A stretch of 64,000 nt of DNA from Bacillota bacterium (lineage in GTDB: Bacteria; Bacillota; Clostridia; Acetivibrionales; DSM-1351). Below the pieces are notes generated by a model. It saw only the letters and a program-made list of their open reading frames with translations. It had not been told where the DNA came from and searched no databases. The translations under genes and the position numbers were made by a program. Positions 6,702 through 16,626 of the stretch are shown here, piece by piece (within the stretch, counting starts at the first letter, position 1; each line of letters starts with the position of its first letter). The stretch spans positions 1-64,000 of the forward strand of contig JAEXFI010000014.1 in NCBI GenBank assembly GCA_023400235.1, in the 5' to 3' direction.

Positions 6702-9332
6702 TTAGTCTTCAATTCCTATTTCAATTGACCGGCATTTTAATTCTTCCTCCGGCAGCCATATTCTATCCTGCCCCATAATTTCATTGTAAATGCCAGCCCT
6801 TAAAACCCCATTAACGCTATACTTCCTCTGCTTGCTTCCGGTATTTTTATATTTCAGACAAATATTACAGCCTTTTATGGAAATTAAAAATTCAAATTCT
6901 TCGAAGGGCACCCATGAAGCAGTCTGAATCCATATACCGGACAGTTCAGGTTCAAAACCGAATACATACCTTATCAGAGTTTTAATAAGCACATTTGAAC
7001 TGCCTGTCTGCCAATCCCCCATTGACTCTCCGTCAATAAGCAGCTTCTCGTTGAATACATAGGAATTGGGCATGACAAAAGGAGAATGAGACAATTTTTC
7101 ATGTGTAAAAGGCAATATTTTCACTAGCTGCTCCCAGGCCTCTTCTGAATGGCCTATACGGTATAGTGCCATAGCTGCAAAGGCAGTGGCGTGTATATAT
7201 GCAGCACCGTTTTCCGCAGTTCCTGCAGGCAGCTTGGGAATTCTCCCCACACCAGGTGTATTAGGTGAAAAATGAGGCTCAAAGGTTTTGTAGCCATATT
7301 TTGAATCCAATGCTTTAAAAGCATTTAGTATTGTTTCTTTTATTCCCGGATTAATATCATATAACCCGCTGAGTACCCAAAAGGCATTGGATGTTAGGCC
7401 ATGACGGGAACAGTTGTCGGAATCGTCAAAGCTCCCCACAAAATATGACCTCTGGTCACCCCAGCCATGTAATATGCGGAGTTCACCATTTCCGTCAGCT
7501 ATTACGGCATATTTATGCAAATTAAGTTCCAGCTCTTTTTTAGCTTCCCTGTATGAGTCAATTCGGCTGGAATATACCTTCTCATCAAGCCTAACCAGCA
7601 AATCCATCATTTCAGACAGGTTCTGATATACCTGAAGGGAAGCCATAACAGAAACCCCTGTACCATAGTCCACTCCCTCTCTGCTGCTCACTCCCAGGCC
7701 ATCCAGTGCATCATTCCAATCCCCATATAGAGCTCTGATGCAGCCAGTATTTTCAAAATCGCGGTTTGACAGCAGGTAATCCATTATTCTGAACATATGA
7801 AGTAATACGCTGTCTTTTTCCTGACTCCTTGCTACTAGCCCTTTCTTTTCATCAACTATTTCATAATAGCCGCATTGTTCACTCAGAAATCCCATATCAC
7901 CGGTTACCTTAAGGTAGGTATGTATTGCAGATATTATCCACACTCCCTGGTCAATAAAGGGTCTTAAATCCATTTCTGGAGCCTGTCCTTCAATCCTCGG
8001 CAGAGAATACTGCCTGGGTGTTCTTCCGTTTGTAAATATAAAATTCAGGGCTTCAAGCATCTTATCCCTTGCAGCCTTAGGCTTCCAGAAAATCAAGCCT
8101 TCAAGGGACTGAAATATATCCCGGACTCCTATAAGAGACAGTGAATAGGGTTGAATATATCCTTTTACCAAGGAACAGAATTCCACCTGCTTTTTAAGGT
8201 GATATACAAAAGGATTAAACACCCCGTCTTTGATTTTTTGTGATTTGGAGCCTTTGACACTGACACTCAGCTGTTCCTCAGCCTGTTCTTCGCCTGCTTC
8301 AAGTTCAGCAAGCCTTCTGTCGATGTCAAAAGCAGATATTCCTGCCGACAGCAAATTTTCCAACGGAGCTTTGTCTGTGCAATTTGCAGCATAGCAAAAT
8401 CGCGAATCGTATCTGACCATTCCGGAGCCGGCCACCTCCATATGAAGCATATCTCCTGCTATCCCGATATCGGTAAAAGCACATACATGTTTTTGAGTGC
8501 CGAAGCTTCCTGCTCTCAGAGACTCAGGATTATGCAGGCTGGCTCTGCTGCCTCCCACATATTGATATCTTGATGTGGTAATCTCCTCCTTTACAAGCAG
8601 ACTATGAGGTCCAAACTCCAAACAGCGGTGAACTACCCCGTAATTAGATACCGAAGCGGTTCTGCTTATATCCTCATTAACCTTTATTACAAAACTGCCA
8701 AGCTTGCCATCTTCCTGAGCTTTTAAATATCTGGCTTCCCTGAACCAGCGATTTTCTACATTTTCAGAGAAACTATGAACCATAAAGGGATTAAGATATG
8801 TAGAAATAAACAATCGCTTGCTCTGATTACACAGATTTTGAACGGATAAAGTAATGTTCACACATTTTTGTTCATCAGGAAATAATCTTACAGAAAACCT
8901 CCAATCTCGGTTTTCTGTAAAATAATATGCACTTGCCTTAGCAAATACAACATACCTCTCAAAGGAATTGTCTAAAGCTCCGCTTAAGCTGGGTACCGGC
9001 AGAAGTGATATTATATCGTATCTTCCTGAATCATCTGCTATACCTGCAAAAAATGCAATTCTTGGCTCCTGGCCTTCTATTGCCTTTATAAATTGAGTAA
9101 ACAGCCCATCATTACTGTGCATATATCCAGATGAATAAGTCCAAAAATTAAAGCCGTTTCTACCATACCGGTACCTGGAATCTCCGTCATCCCTCGGAAG
9201 TGTCAGAATGTCGTTATTCTGCAGAAAAAATGCTCCGGCCGGCATTCCTGTCTTTTCGGCCTTAACTGCGTCAAGTTTTAAATCCTTATATTGTTTTGAA
9301 AAATTATTTACGGTATTTTTTAAACTGTCCAT
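6702..9332 (-). CDS. GH94-like (glycosyltransferase-36 type) glycoside phosphorylase or hydrolase (876 aa)
   Basis: A cytosolic protein with no signal peptide. The N-terminal half resembles the beta-sandwich of family 94 enzymes (SRYRYGRNGFNFW, GYMHSNDGLFT). The C-terminal half is an alpha/alpha barrel with ALYGDWNDALDGLG around residue 540, where the Asp of DWND is the general acid in cellobiose and chitobiose phosphorylases. Also visible are HGWGDQRSYFVGSFDDSDN and GAAYIHATAFAAMALYRIG. Family members split beta-linked disaccharides or oligosaccharides with phosphate. It is the last gene of the sugar locus. The substrate, and phosphorolysis versus hydrolysis, cannot be decided by eye. Confidence 0.65.
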   Translation of the reverse strand: MDSLKNTVNNFSKQYKDLKLDAVKAEKTGMPAGAFFLQNNDILTLPRDDGDSRYRYGRNGFNFWTYSSGYMHSNDGLFTQFIKAIEGQEPRIAFFAGIADDSGRYDIISLLPVPSLSGALDNSFERYVVFAKASAYYFTENRDWRFSVRLFPDEQKCVNITLSVQNLCNQSKRLFISTYLNPFMVHSFSENVENRWFREARYLKAQEDGKLGSFVIKVNEDISRTASVSNYGVVHRCLEFGPHSLLVKEEITTSRYQYVGGSRASLHNPESLRAGSFGTQKHVCAFTDIGIAGDMLHMEVAGSGMVRYDSRFCYAANCTDKAPLENLLSAGISAFDIDRRLAELEAGEEQAEEQLSVSVKGSKSQKIKDGVFNPFVYHLKKQVEFCSLVKGYIQPYSLSLIGVRDIFQSLEGLIFWKPKAARDKMLEALNFIFTNGRTPRQYSLPRIEGQAPEMDLRPFIDQGVWIISAIHTYLKVTGDMGFLSEQCGYYEIVDEKKGLVARSQEKDSVLLHMFRIMDYLLSNRDFENTGCIRALYGDWNDALDGLGVSSREGVDYGTGVSVMASLQVYQNLSEMMDLLVRLDEKVYSSRIDSYREAKKELELNLHKYAVIADGNGELRILHGWGDQRSYFVGSFDDSDNCSRHGLTSNAFWVLSGLYDINPGIKETILNAFKALDSKYGYKTFEPHFSPNTPGVGRIPKLPAGTAENGAAYIHATAFAAMALYRIGHSEEAWEQLVKILPFTHEKLSHSPFVMPNSYVFNEKLLIDGESMGDWQTGSSNVLIKTLIRYVFGFEPELSGIWIQTASWVPFEEFEFLISIKGCNICLKYKNTGSKQRKYSVNGVLRAGIYNEIMGQDRIWLPEEELKCRSIEIGIED

Positions 9333-9404
9333 CTTATGTACTCCGCTCCTCTAAAATTGTATTCTGAAAAAGTAATGATAAGCCGCTTTAATAATTTTAT
9401 TTAT

Positions 9405-9436
9405 AAAACAAGACAGGGAAATCCCTGCCTTGTTTT
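9405..9436 (-). terminator. Terminator after the secreted glycosidase-like gene
   Basis: Fifteen-base arms (9405-9419 and 9422-9436; AAAACAAG...CTTGTTTT) with one mismatch form a tight hairpin. A T/A-rich tail lies on the minus strand. It falls between two genes of the same locus, so it may only reduce read-through into the GH94-like gene. Confidence 0.6.
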
Positions 9437-9475
9437 ACATTTTATATTTTTATATATTTTTTTAGATTCTACCGT

Positions 9476-12400
9476 TTATCTGCCATATACTTCGATTTCA
9501 TCAATAAACATCCAATCAGCATTAGTTCCAAAAGTTTTTGTTGCCGTAATTTTTACAAACCTTGCCTGAGCATCTGCAAAATTCACCTTGAGCCAGTTAT
9601 CCGAGCTTGCTGCCGATTGACCCTTTTGAACAAAATTAATGCCGTCGGTACTGGTATATACCGTTATGGTATCTGGAGAATAATTATGTGAGGTCCCATT
9701 GTATTTTAACATTCTTACAGTATTAAGAGTTTTGCTTGCACCTAGATCTACGGTTACAGAAACATTAGCGTTCTTTCCTTCCGCTATGGAGTAACCATAT
9801 GACTTCCCGTCACTGAAGGCCCCTGCCAGGATTCCATCTGTGGATTCTGAATTCCCGTTATCCGGATATGCGCCCGAAGGTAATATCTCCTTTTTATAGG
9901 TTTTTCCTGCGGCAACATTTGTGACCAAATCCGAACCATAGGCCTGGAGTTCATCAATAAACAGCCAATCAGCATTACTTCCGTAAGCTTTAGTTGCACT
10001 TACTCTTACATATCTGGCTGAAGCATCTGCAAAATTAATTATGTACCAATTGTTTTGTGCATTAACCGTTGATCCCTTTTGTGTGAAATTTACACCGTCT
10101 GTACTGGTGTAAACAGTTATACTGTCCGGTGAATAATTTTGTACGCTGCCATTATGCTTTAAAAACCTAACCTGTTTTAAGACCTGGTTTGAATTAAGGT
10201 CAACGGTTATGTTAGCGGTAATACTCTGTCCGCTTGCTATGGGATAACCGTAAGATTTGCCATCTGTAAAGGCTCCGGCAATTACACCATCGGTGGACTC
10301 CGTATCTCCTGTATCTGGGTAATTAGCTGCAGGCTGGACTTCCTTGCTGTAGGTCTTTCCAACTGCAAGATTTGAGAATGAAGCAGCAGTATTTGTCTCA
10401 TCTACCAGAAAAGCATCCACATCAATATAAGTTCCGCTTTTCTTTATTCCTTTTATCTTATGAGTTCCTGCAGCCAGGCCTGATTTGCTGAATACCACCT
10501 GCTGGTTGCTGGTACCTGAACTGTTGCAGTTTACTGTTTGCTGGAAAACTCCGTCAATGTATATGTCGACAGTTCCGCAGTTGGCTCTTTTATTTGATAT
10601 GTACTGTATACCGGTGCCATTAAAGGTGAATTCAAAATAATCCTCATTTTCCAGCATAAAATGTATATCATCCTTATATTCTCCGGCACCTCTGTTGCGG
10701 TCATAACCCCAACTGTCCCCGCTGTATAATATCCGTGTATCGGTATCATTATGCTTCAAAGTTGTTATATCAGGTGTAACAGCTGCAGGTGCAGGTGACA
10801 GGGCTGTACCTTTATAAACCTTTATGGCATCCACATCCATATAAATTCCGCTTCTTTTAACACCTTTTATTGTATGTGTGCCAAAGGCTAAGCCGGTTTT
10901 ACCGAATACCGCCTGCTGGGTCTGCATAGTTGGACTATAGCAGTCAACTGTCTGCTGGAATACATCATCGATATATATATCTACAGTTCCTCTGTTACTT
11001 CCTTTATCTGTAATGTATTGAACACCGGTACCTGCAAAGTTGTATTCAAAATAATCCCCATCTGCAGTTGCATTATGAATATCATTTCCATACTCTCCGA
11101 TTCCTCTGTTGCCGTTATAGCCCCAGCTGGACCCGGTGTAAATTATATTTGTATCTGTATCATTTACTGTGTAAGTACAGTTTGCAGCACCTGTTATTGC
11201 ATAGAGCTTGCCTTCTCCCGGCAAAAATACCGCAGATATATTCCCTGTTGAACTGTTGTAGTTTGTAGCCACCTCAAGTCCTGTAGTTTTTGAAACCTCG
11301 GTAATATTGGATGGCTTTGACGGTATATTGAAGCTCAGTGTCTGACTGCTGGAGTAATCGTCATTAACCACCATCACATATTCTCTTCCGGATGCATCCT
11401 TAAAATGTGATATTATGTGATTGTTCACATTATTCAATGGCTGCCAGAAGTAGCCCGACGGCACCGGATTGGTACCTGCAGGAAGCCAGGAACCGGCATG
11501 GTATACCTCAAGAGAATCCAGACCCATAAGGGTTGGTCCCAGCTTTTCAACTTCAGAGTTGATAGCTTTCATGTAGGGATATATTGGGGAAGGCGAACCA
11601 TCTCTGTTCATAACAGCGTAGGTCATGTCGGTATTGAGTTTGGGAACCCACCAGACAAAGGTGTAATATCCTTTGGCACCATAGGCAATGCTGGTATATA
11701 TATTCCATCTCAATTCCTCTTGAGTTGGCATGCGAACTCCGGCGCCCGGTCCTCCGAAGTCACAGGTCTGCAAATAAACAGACATATTTTTAACGCCATA
11801 CTTCAGGCATGCCTCTCTGAATATTTCAGCATTCTGGTAATAATCCGAGGTCTGTCCGCTTGGTTTAGGGAATGGATAATGGTCATAGCTCAAGCTTTTG
11901 ATATTCTGAGCACCGGCATTATTAATAGTCTGCAAAATGTAGTTTCTATAATTAGCTACTCCTATATCAGCCGCATAGGTTGGCAGTAAATTCAAACTAT
12001 TAAAGGAATTTGGCTGATAGTGTGAAAACCTTTTCATTGCGTACGCAGCTTTGTCAATTTCAAAACTGGCAAAGCCGGGCTCATCAAAAGCCACATATCC
12101 CTTAGTGGCAGGATGATTTTTATAGCTTGAAGTTACGGCGTTTACAATAGAGTCTATCTGAGAATGTGAATAGTGCTCATACCACCAGGGTCTCTGCCTG
12201 ATATCCGATACCTGAACACCAACATCGTATTGATTTGCCAGATCAAGTATCTGATTTATAACAGGCTCATTATTTGATGTATACCCCCAGCTCATTTGAA
12301 GAGTATTTACATGGGCATCCGCCAGATATTGGAATGTTTGAGCATTAATATAGGGATCTTCAGGATTTCCGTACGCACCAATTATGAAATTATCATTAGC

Positions 12401-12499
12401 AGCCTTGATTTCAGTAACAGTGAAATAACTTACAGCAGCTGTACAAATTATAATTACAGCAACTGTTAACAATACCTTAAAATTCTTTAACCTGTTCAC
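9476..12499 (-). CDS. Secreted multi-module glycoside-hydrolase-like protein (1007 aa)
   Basis: A signal peptide (about residues 1-33, ending KAAND) is followed by a ~380-residue barrel-like domain. That domain has GYVAFDEPGF, SYDHYPFP and WNIYTSIAYGAKGYYTFVWW, reminiscent of clan A glycosidases such as the GH42 type, with the Glu of FDEPG as a candidate acid. Next come two ~125-residue repeats (each with SSWGY or DSWGY, NRG, TVDIYID, FQQTV, GTH.IKG, DVDA), probably galactose-binding-like modules. Two F5/8-type C (CBM32-like) modules of ~140 residues finish the protein. There is no dockerin or LPXTG. The start is GTG with AGGAGG. It likely acts outside the cell on the glycan imported by the neighbouring ABC system. 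Confidence 0.65.
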   Translation of the reverse strand: MNRLKNFKVLLTVAVIIICTAAVSYFTVTEIKAANDNFIIGAYGNPEDPYINAQTFQYLADAHVNTLQMSWGYTSNNEPVINQILDLANQYDVGVQVSDIRQRPWWYEHYSHSQIDSIVNAVTSSYKNHPATKGYVAFDEPGFASFEIDKAAYAMKRFSHYQPNSFNSLNLLPTYAADIGVANYRNYILQTINNAGAQNIKSLSYDHYPFPKPSGQTSDYYQNAEIFREACLKYGVKNMSVYLQTCDFGGPGAGVRMPTQEELRWNIYTSIAYGAKGYYTFVWWVPKLNTDMTYAVMNRDGSPSPIYPYMKAINSEVEKLGPTLMGLDSLEVYHAGSWLPAGTNPVPSGYFWQPLNNVNNHIISHFKDASGREYVMVVNDDYSSSQTLSFNIPSKPSNITEVSKTTGLEVATNYNSSTGNISAVFLPGEGKLYAITGAANCTYTVNDTDTNIIYTGSSWGYNGNRGIGEYGNDIHNATADGDYFEYNFAGTGVQYITDKGSNRGTVDIYIDDVFQQTVDCYSPTMQTQQAVFGKTGLAFGTHTIKGVKRSGIYMDVDAIKVYKGTALSPAPAAVTPDITTLKHNDTDTRILYSGDSWGYDRNRGAGEYKDDIHFMLENEDYFEFTFNGTGIQYISNKRANCGTVDIYIDGVFQQTVNCNSSGTSNQQVVFSKSGLAAGTHKIKGIKKSGTYIDVDAFLVDETNTAASFSNLAVGKTYSKEVQPAANYPDTGDTESTDGVIAGAFTDGKSYGYPIASGQSITANITVDLNSNQVLKQVRFLKHNGSVQNYSPDSITVYTSTDGVNFTQKGSTVNAQNNWYIINFADASARYVRVSATKAYGSNADWLFIDELQAYGSDLVTNVAAGKTYKKEILPSGAYPDNGNSESTDGILAGAFSDGKSYGYSIAEGKNANVSVTVDLGASKTLNTVRMLKYNGTSHNYSPDTITVYTSTDGINFVQKGQSAASSDNWLKVNFADAQARFVKITATKTFGTNADWMFIDEIEVYGR

Positions 12500-12545
12500 A
12501 GTTTTATACCTCCTAAAATAATATTTGATTTAGCAGTTCTTGTGT

Positions 12546-14465
12546 TTATGAATAGAACTTGACTAACTGCTCTTTAATTAATCCCATCTGGAGCCCTGCC
12601 AGAATTTCACCGACCGTCCAGCCGGTTTCCATTGCCCAGGGTCCCCACCCCAGATCATTGGGAAGAGCAAATACCTCCATAAGCTCAACATCCACTCCTC
12701 GAGCCCATCCGCCGTTAATTTGCTTATTTTTGCTACGTATTTGCACCGACATCATAAATCTGGCAATATCTTCCCACAAGTCATAAAAGTACTTGTCGCC
12801 GGTTACCATATGCGCCTGAATAAAGGCAGACGGCAACCAGTTTAATGAGTAGAGCAGGTCCACAACAGGATCTCCGTTTTTGGTTAATAGTGAACATTCA
12901 TCATTATTCTTCCCGAATCTGGTTGACTTGTAGCCTGTATCCCACTCAAGGTATGCACCTGATTTGTGTCTAACCCTCTGTAAATCTTCAGTAACCTTGT
13001 AAAGCCACTCTTTATGTTTATTTTCCTTTGTAATCCAATAGAGATATGTCAGCGGCATTATCAATCTGCATAATTCCTGAGTTTCACTATGCTCTCTGAT
13101 TGTATCCGGATATACCGACATTATGGTTTCCAGACCCTTTATACCGGTTTCTCTGAACTCCCTAATACCGGTTAATTTGTACGCAAGCAGCAGGGCCGCA
13201 GAATAAAAAGCATTATAGTGTGCACTTGGGAAATTACCCGGCTCTTCAGCCAGCTTTTTTCTGAGCGCTTCATCCATATCCTTTATATCAGTCCTGAATA
13301 CCCTGGTGCCATCAGTTCCTGTGGTCTTCACCAGAAACTTCAAAGCCTCTACACACTCATCAAGATAGAGTTTTTCACCTGTATACAGACATTTAAGAAG
13401 TTCGGGCAGCAGTGTCCTTGCCACATCATCCTGGTAGCAGACTCCCCAGCCTTGATTAGTCCACCTCAGCATTCCCTTAAAAGGCCCCTCTTCTTTTATC
13501 TGCATAAAATTAAAGTAAATGGCTGAAAGGTTATTGGATATTTCCAGACTTCTCTCATTTTTCTCCCGCATATGCTGCAAAAAATAAGCAAAGGAAACCT
13601 CCCCCATACAGTCATGCCTTAAGCTGGAAAGCAGCCTCTGACTTCCGTCAGGGAATATTTCAGTGGCAAGTCCTTCCTTAAGGCCGCCCTTGCCGTTATC
13701 AACAAGCAGCTCAGCTCCTTCAAACCAGGCCATGCCCTCCTTTACCGACTCTTTCACCTGTTCATCAAAGGACTGGAGATCTTTATACCCCTTAAGACTA
13801 TACGAGTTTTCAATACTGTCCAAAGCTATTTTCTCGTCACTAAGCCATTCCAGTATATATTTAATCAAGCTCCTCCACTTTTTAACCGGTGAAAATCTTG
13901 CCTTAACAAAGTTAGAAATTCTAAAGGCACAAACCAGAAGATTATCAGGTTCATCAAACCATATAGCTCTCTCGTCTATTTTTTCAAGCATTTGTTCTGT
14001 AACCTCGGTATTGCTGTGTACGTTGACTTTTACATACTGAAGCAGGGGTCTGTTCTTGGAACAGGTAATATCCCAGGGCTTTACCCTTGTATTGTTCTGC
14101 TCGTCCAGAATATCCCCATAGGCTATACCGTCTATTGAAATACCGTCATGGCAGAAGCAGAGCCTTTCAAACCTCGTACAGGAGGGCTCCTGGGTATATA
14201 CATGACCCAAGCTGAGACAAAACTCGCTGAATACCTTTTTTCCCTTTTTGAGCTGCTCTTCAACTGCAATCCTCTCCCAGGGTTTAAGCAGTAAAGGTTC
14301 TTTTTCGGTTCCTGCCAGAACAGCTATTGAATGACATTCCTCCAACAATTCTTTTGTAATATTTTCAGGCTTAATTATTCTTAGTATAATTCCGCTGTGA
14401 CTTTTAAGAATGTCCAAAATATCACTATCAGTTTGTGTAATGATTCCTATTATTTTTTCGGCCAT
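12546..14465 (-). CDS. Unknown protein: GATase-like N-domain plus alpha/alpha-barrel C-domain (639 aa)
   Basis: I do not recognise a specific family. The first ~230 residues resemble a class-I amidotransferase-like or beta-galactosidase trimerisation fold (SIAVLAGTEKEPLLL, EEQLKKGKKVFSEFC). The rest is rich in helical repeats with aromatic and acidic motifs typical of six-hairpin sugar enzymes (FRTDIKDMDEALRKKL, SAHYNAFYSAALLLAYKLTG, GAYLEWDTGY, GWGPWAMETGWTVGEIL). No signal peptide is seen, so it is cytosolic. It lies between the permeases and the secreted protein, which points to processing of imported sugar. Confidence 0.5.
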   Translation of the reverse strand: MAEKIIGIITQTDSDILDILKSHSGIILRIIKPENITKELLEECHSIAVLAGTEKEPLLLKPWERIAVEEQLKKGKKVFSEFCLSLGHVYTQEPSCTRFERLCFCHDGISIDGIAYGDILDEQNNTRVKPWDITCSKNRPLLQYVKVNVHSNTEVTEQMLEKIDERAIWFDEPDNLLVCAFRISNFVKARFSPVKKWRSLIKYILEWLSDEKIALDSIENSYSLKGYKDLQSFDEQVKESVKEGMAWFEGAELLVDNGKGGLKEGLATEIFPDGSQRLLSSLRHDCMGEVSFAYFLQHMREKNERSLEISNNLSAIYFNFMQIKEEGPFKGMLRWTNQGWGVCYQDDVARTLLPELLKCLYTGEKLYLDECVEALKFLVKTTGTDGTRVFRTDIKDMDEALRKKLAEEPGNFPSAHYNAFYSAALLLAYKLTGIREFRETGIKGLETIMSVYPDTIREHSETQELCRLIMPLTYLYWITKENKHKEWLYKVTEDLQRVRHKSGAYLEWDTGYKSTRFGKNNDECSLLTKNGDPVVDLLYSLNWLPSAFIQAHMVTGDKYFYDLWEDIARFMMSVQIRSKNKQINGGWARGVDVELMEVFALPNDLGWGPWAMETGWTVGEILAGLQMGLIKEQLVKFYS

Positions 14466-14487
14466 AGTGAATTCTCTCCTATGCTAT

Positions 14488-15330
14488 TTACATTTTAATC
14501 CCGCCTGATGCGATACCGGAGGTTATTTTCTCCTGCATCAGTATATATATAATCAATGATGGAAGCATGATAATAACCATACCTGCAAATAATGCTCCCC
14601 AATCAGTATGGTACTGCTGCCTCGCCATAAGGTTCACCAGTCCAACAGGCAGGGTTCTTTTTGTATCTGTAACTATCAGGGTTGCAGCATATATATACTC
14701 ATTCCATACCCCCATAAAATTAAATATGGCAATTGTTATAATTGATGGCGTTGCCAAGGGTAATATAATTTTGAACATTATTCCATACCTGGAGCATCCG
14801 TCAATAACCGCTGCTTCTTCGTATTCTCTCGATATACCTGCCATAAAGCCTGTTAAAACAAATACTGAAAACGGCAGTATAACCGTTATGTCAATTATTG
14901 TAAGGCCTAGTCTGCTGTCATACAGCTTCAGCTTGTTCATTAACAGAAACAATGGTATCAAGCCAAATATCGCAGGCAGCATAAAAGCCGACATATATGC
15001 TCTTTTAACTATTCTGGTATAAACATTATTGAATCTGGTCAGAGTATATGCCGTTGTATAACTGATTAAGAGGCATACAGCTACTGAAATTACGGTTATG
15101 ATAACAGAATTCAGGAAGTAGTTTCCCATATGGGCTTCTACGAATGCATTATAATAATTTTGAAAATAGAATGTTTCAGGAAGATTCCAAGGATTCTCCA
15201 AAAACTCACGAGATGTTTTTAACGAACTATAAATTGACCATATAAATGGAAATACAAATACTAGAGAGCAAAACATAAGAAATACTCTCATAATACTGTT
15301 TACAATAATATTGCCACCCTTGTTTCTCAT
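14488..15330 (-). CDS. Sugar ABC transporter permease, MalG/UgpE-type (CUT1)
   Basis: Six hydrophobic helices and the binding-protein-dependent EAA loop (EYEEAAVIDGCSRYGIMFKIILPLATPSI) mark this as a CUT1 inner-membrane permease. The ATG at 15330 has GGAGG 5 bases upstream and fits better than an upstream in-frame ATG at 15363. It pairs with the permease at 15589 and the binding protein at 16724. No cognate ATPase is encoded nearby, so a shared MsmX-type ATPase is expected from known clostridial and bacillar CUT1 systems. Confidence 0.93.
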   Translation of the reverse strand: MRNKGGNIIVNSIMRVFLMFCSLVFVFPFIWSIYSSLKTSREFLENPWNLPETFYFQNYYNAFVEAHMGNYFLNSVIITVISVAVCLLISYTTAYTLTRFNNVYTRIVKRAYMSAFMLPAIFGLIPLFLLMNKLKLYDSRLGLTIIDITVILPFSVFVLTGFMAGISREYEEAAVIDGCSRYGIMFKIILPLATPSIITIAIFNFMGVWNEYIYAATLIVTDTKRTLPVGLVNLMARQQYHTDWGALFAGMVIIMLPSLIIYILMQEKITSGIASGGIKM

Positions 15331-15588
15331 ATTAACCTCCATGAGCCGCAATAGCGGCCACAAAACTGTAATGAAATCTCTTTACTCCCTCATCCGCTGT
15401 AAGGCGAATAAAGGAGGTTAATTGGCTATGTGCGCTTTCAAAGTATTGGTAAATACTTTGAATATTTCGCACGGCTATGAGTTCACAGGTTAGTTTGGAA
15501 GACGAACGCAAGTGAAGTCTTTCAAGCTAACCTCCAATCAGCTGCGTTGTAAAATTCATACTGAAATTGTGATACTTCATGCTCATAT
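15331..15588 (-). promoter_or_regulatory. Structured intercistronic region with anti-ribosome-site sequence
   Basis: A 258-nt segment between the two permease genes. In mRNA order it holds hairpin 1 (arms 15533-15517 and 15503-15487, 15 of 17 bases paired) and hairpin 2 (CAAAGTATT/AATACTTTG inside GTGCG/CGCAC). ATTAACCTCC (15422-15413) follows and is exactly complementary to the downstream ribosome site GGAGGTTAAT (15340-15331). A GGCCGC-TAT-TGCGGC hairpin comes just before that site. The anti-site could also pair with GGAGGTTA at 15535-15528, giving two exclusive states. Confidence 0.5.
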
Positions 15589-16482
15589 CTACTGGAACTC
15601 CACAGTTTCTCTCTTAGAAATTTTATCGGCAGCCAAGGACAAGGATATTCCAATTGCAAATATTGCAACTCCCACCGCAGTAGCATACCCCATGTTTGAA
15701 TTCTGAAAAGCCAGATTATACATGTAGTTGACTACAGTCAGTGAAGCATTGTCGGGTCCTCCGTTTGTCATTACCTGAACAAACACAAGCGCTCCATAAA
15801 ATGCATTTGATATTAATAAGACAAAGGATACTCTCATTATTTCCCATAATAATGGGAGTGTTATTTTGAAAAACTGTGCTGTTTCTCCGGCACCATCTAT
15901 AACCGCTGCTTCATAGAGGTGCTCAGGTATTCCCTGAATACCTGCCATGAACAATACCAGATAAAATCCTATATAGCTCCAAATCATTGTTGCAGCTACA
16001 CAGAGCAGCGCAGTTGTTGAATCTCCAAGCCACACTCTGGTCAAGCTCTCCAGCCCCACACTTTTGAGGAAAGTATTAAATATTCCAAGTGAGGGATGGT
16101 AAATCAGCTGCCATAGCATTGAAATGACTACAACAGAAAGCACATTGGGAGAGAAAAATATTGCCCTGTGTATGTTGTTTTCACTGTAATTGTTCCTGGT
16201 AAATAATACTGCAAAGAACAAGGCCAGCACAACAATCCCCGTTGGTACTATCAGCATCAGTATGGCACTGTTTTTCAAGGTATGCCAGAAGGTTTCATCC
16301 CCCAGCAGCTTTTCAAAATTTCTTAACCCTATAAATTTCTCTGTGCCCGATGTCAATCCGCTCCACCGGTAAAAGGACATTATTATGGCACGGAATATGG
16401 GATAGAGAAAAATAACAGAGTAGAACAGCAGCGCCGGCAGTGTTGTAATTGCAATGAATATGTTTTGACTTTTTTTCTTCAT
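15589..16482 (-). CDS. Sugar ABC transporter permease, MalF/UgpA-type (CUT1)
   Basis: A six-helix CUT1 permease with the EAA motif (HLYEAAVIDGAGETAQFFKITLPLL) and the typical NGGPDNASLTVVNYMY ending. The ATG at 16482 follows GGGAGGA. It forms the heterodimeric channel with the 14488-15330 product. The ribosome site is preceded by a GTCCGC/GCGGAC hairpin that recurs in front of the phosphoribosyltransferase gene at 39658. Confidence 0.93.
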   Translation of the reverse strand: MKKKSQNIFIAITTLPALLFYSVIFLYPIFRAIIMSFYRWSGLTSGTEKFIGLRNFEKLLGDETFWHTLKNSAILMLIVPTGIVVLALFFAVLFTRNNYSENNIHRAIFFSPNVLSVVVISMLWQLIYHPSLGIFNTFLKSVGLESLTRVWLGDSTTALLCVAATMIWSYIGFYLVLFMAGIQGIPEHLYEAAVIDGAGETAQFFKITLPLLWEIMRVSFVLLISNAFYGALVFVQVMTNGGPDNASLTVVNYMYNLAFQNSNMGYATAVGVAIFAIGISLSLAADKISKRETVEFQ

Positions 16483-16549
16483 TTAATCCTCCCATGTCCG
16501 CTCCGCGGACATAACTTAAGCAGTTGAAAGCATTTTTCCCTTCAACCTT
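16483..16549 (-). promoter_or_regulatory. Two-hairpin start-proximal element, copy 1
   Basis: In mRNA order: AAGGTTGAA...CTTTCAAC hairpin (16549-16523), a short A/T linker, GTCCGC-GGA-GCGGAC hairpin (16510-16496), GGGAGGA ribosome site and ATG. The same order, loop spacing and bases recur at 39725-39659. No role is known. Confidence 0.6.
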
Positions 16550-16578
16550 AAAACCTGGTTTTACCTGGTTCTTTCAGT

Positions 16579-16625
16579 AACAAAACCTTCCGAATATTTA
16601 TTTTCTGTATCCGGAAGGTTTTGTT
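16579..16625 (-). terminator. Strong hairpin between binding-protein and permease genes
   Basis: Fourteen-base perfect arms AACAAAACCTTCCG (16579-16592) and CGGAAGGTTTTGTT (16612-16625). In a transporter operon such a stem after the binding-protein gene usually acts as a partial terminator or 3' stabiliser that keeps binding-protein mRNA in excess. Confidence 0.7.
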
Positions 16626-16626
16626 A

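Noticed and set aside
11417..11989. 190-codon plus-strand open frame
   Set aside because: It is antisense to the glycosidase-like domain of the secreted protein and has no ribosome site or family match.
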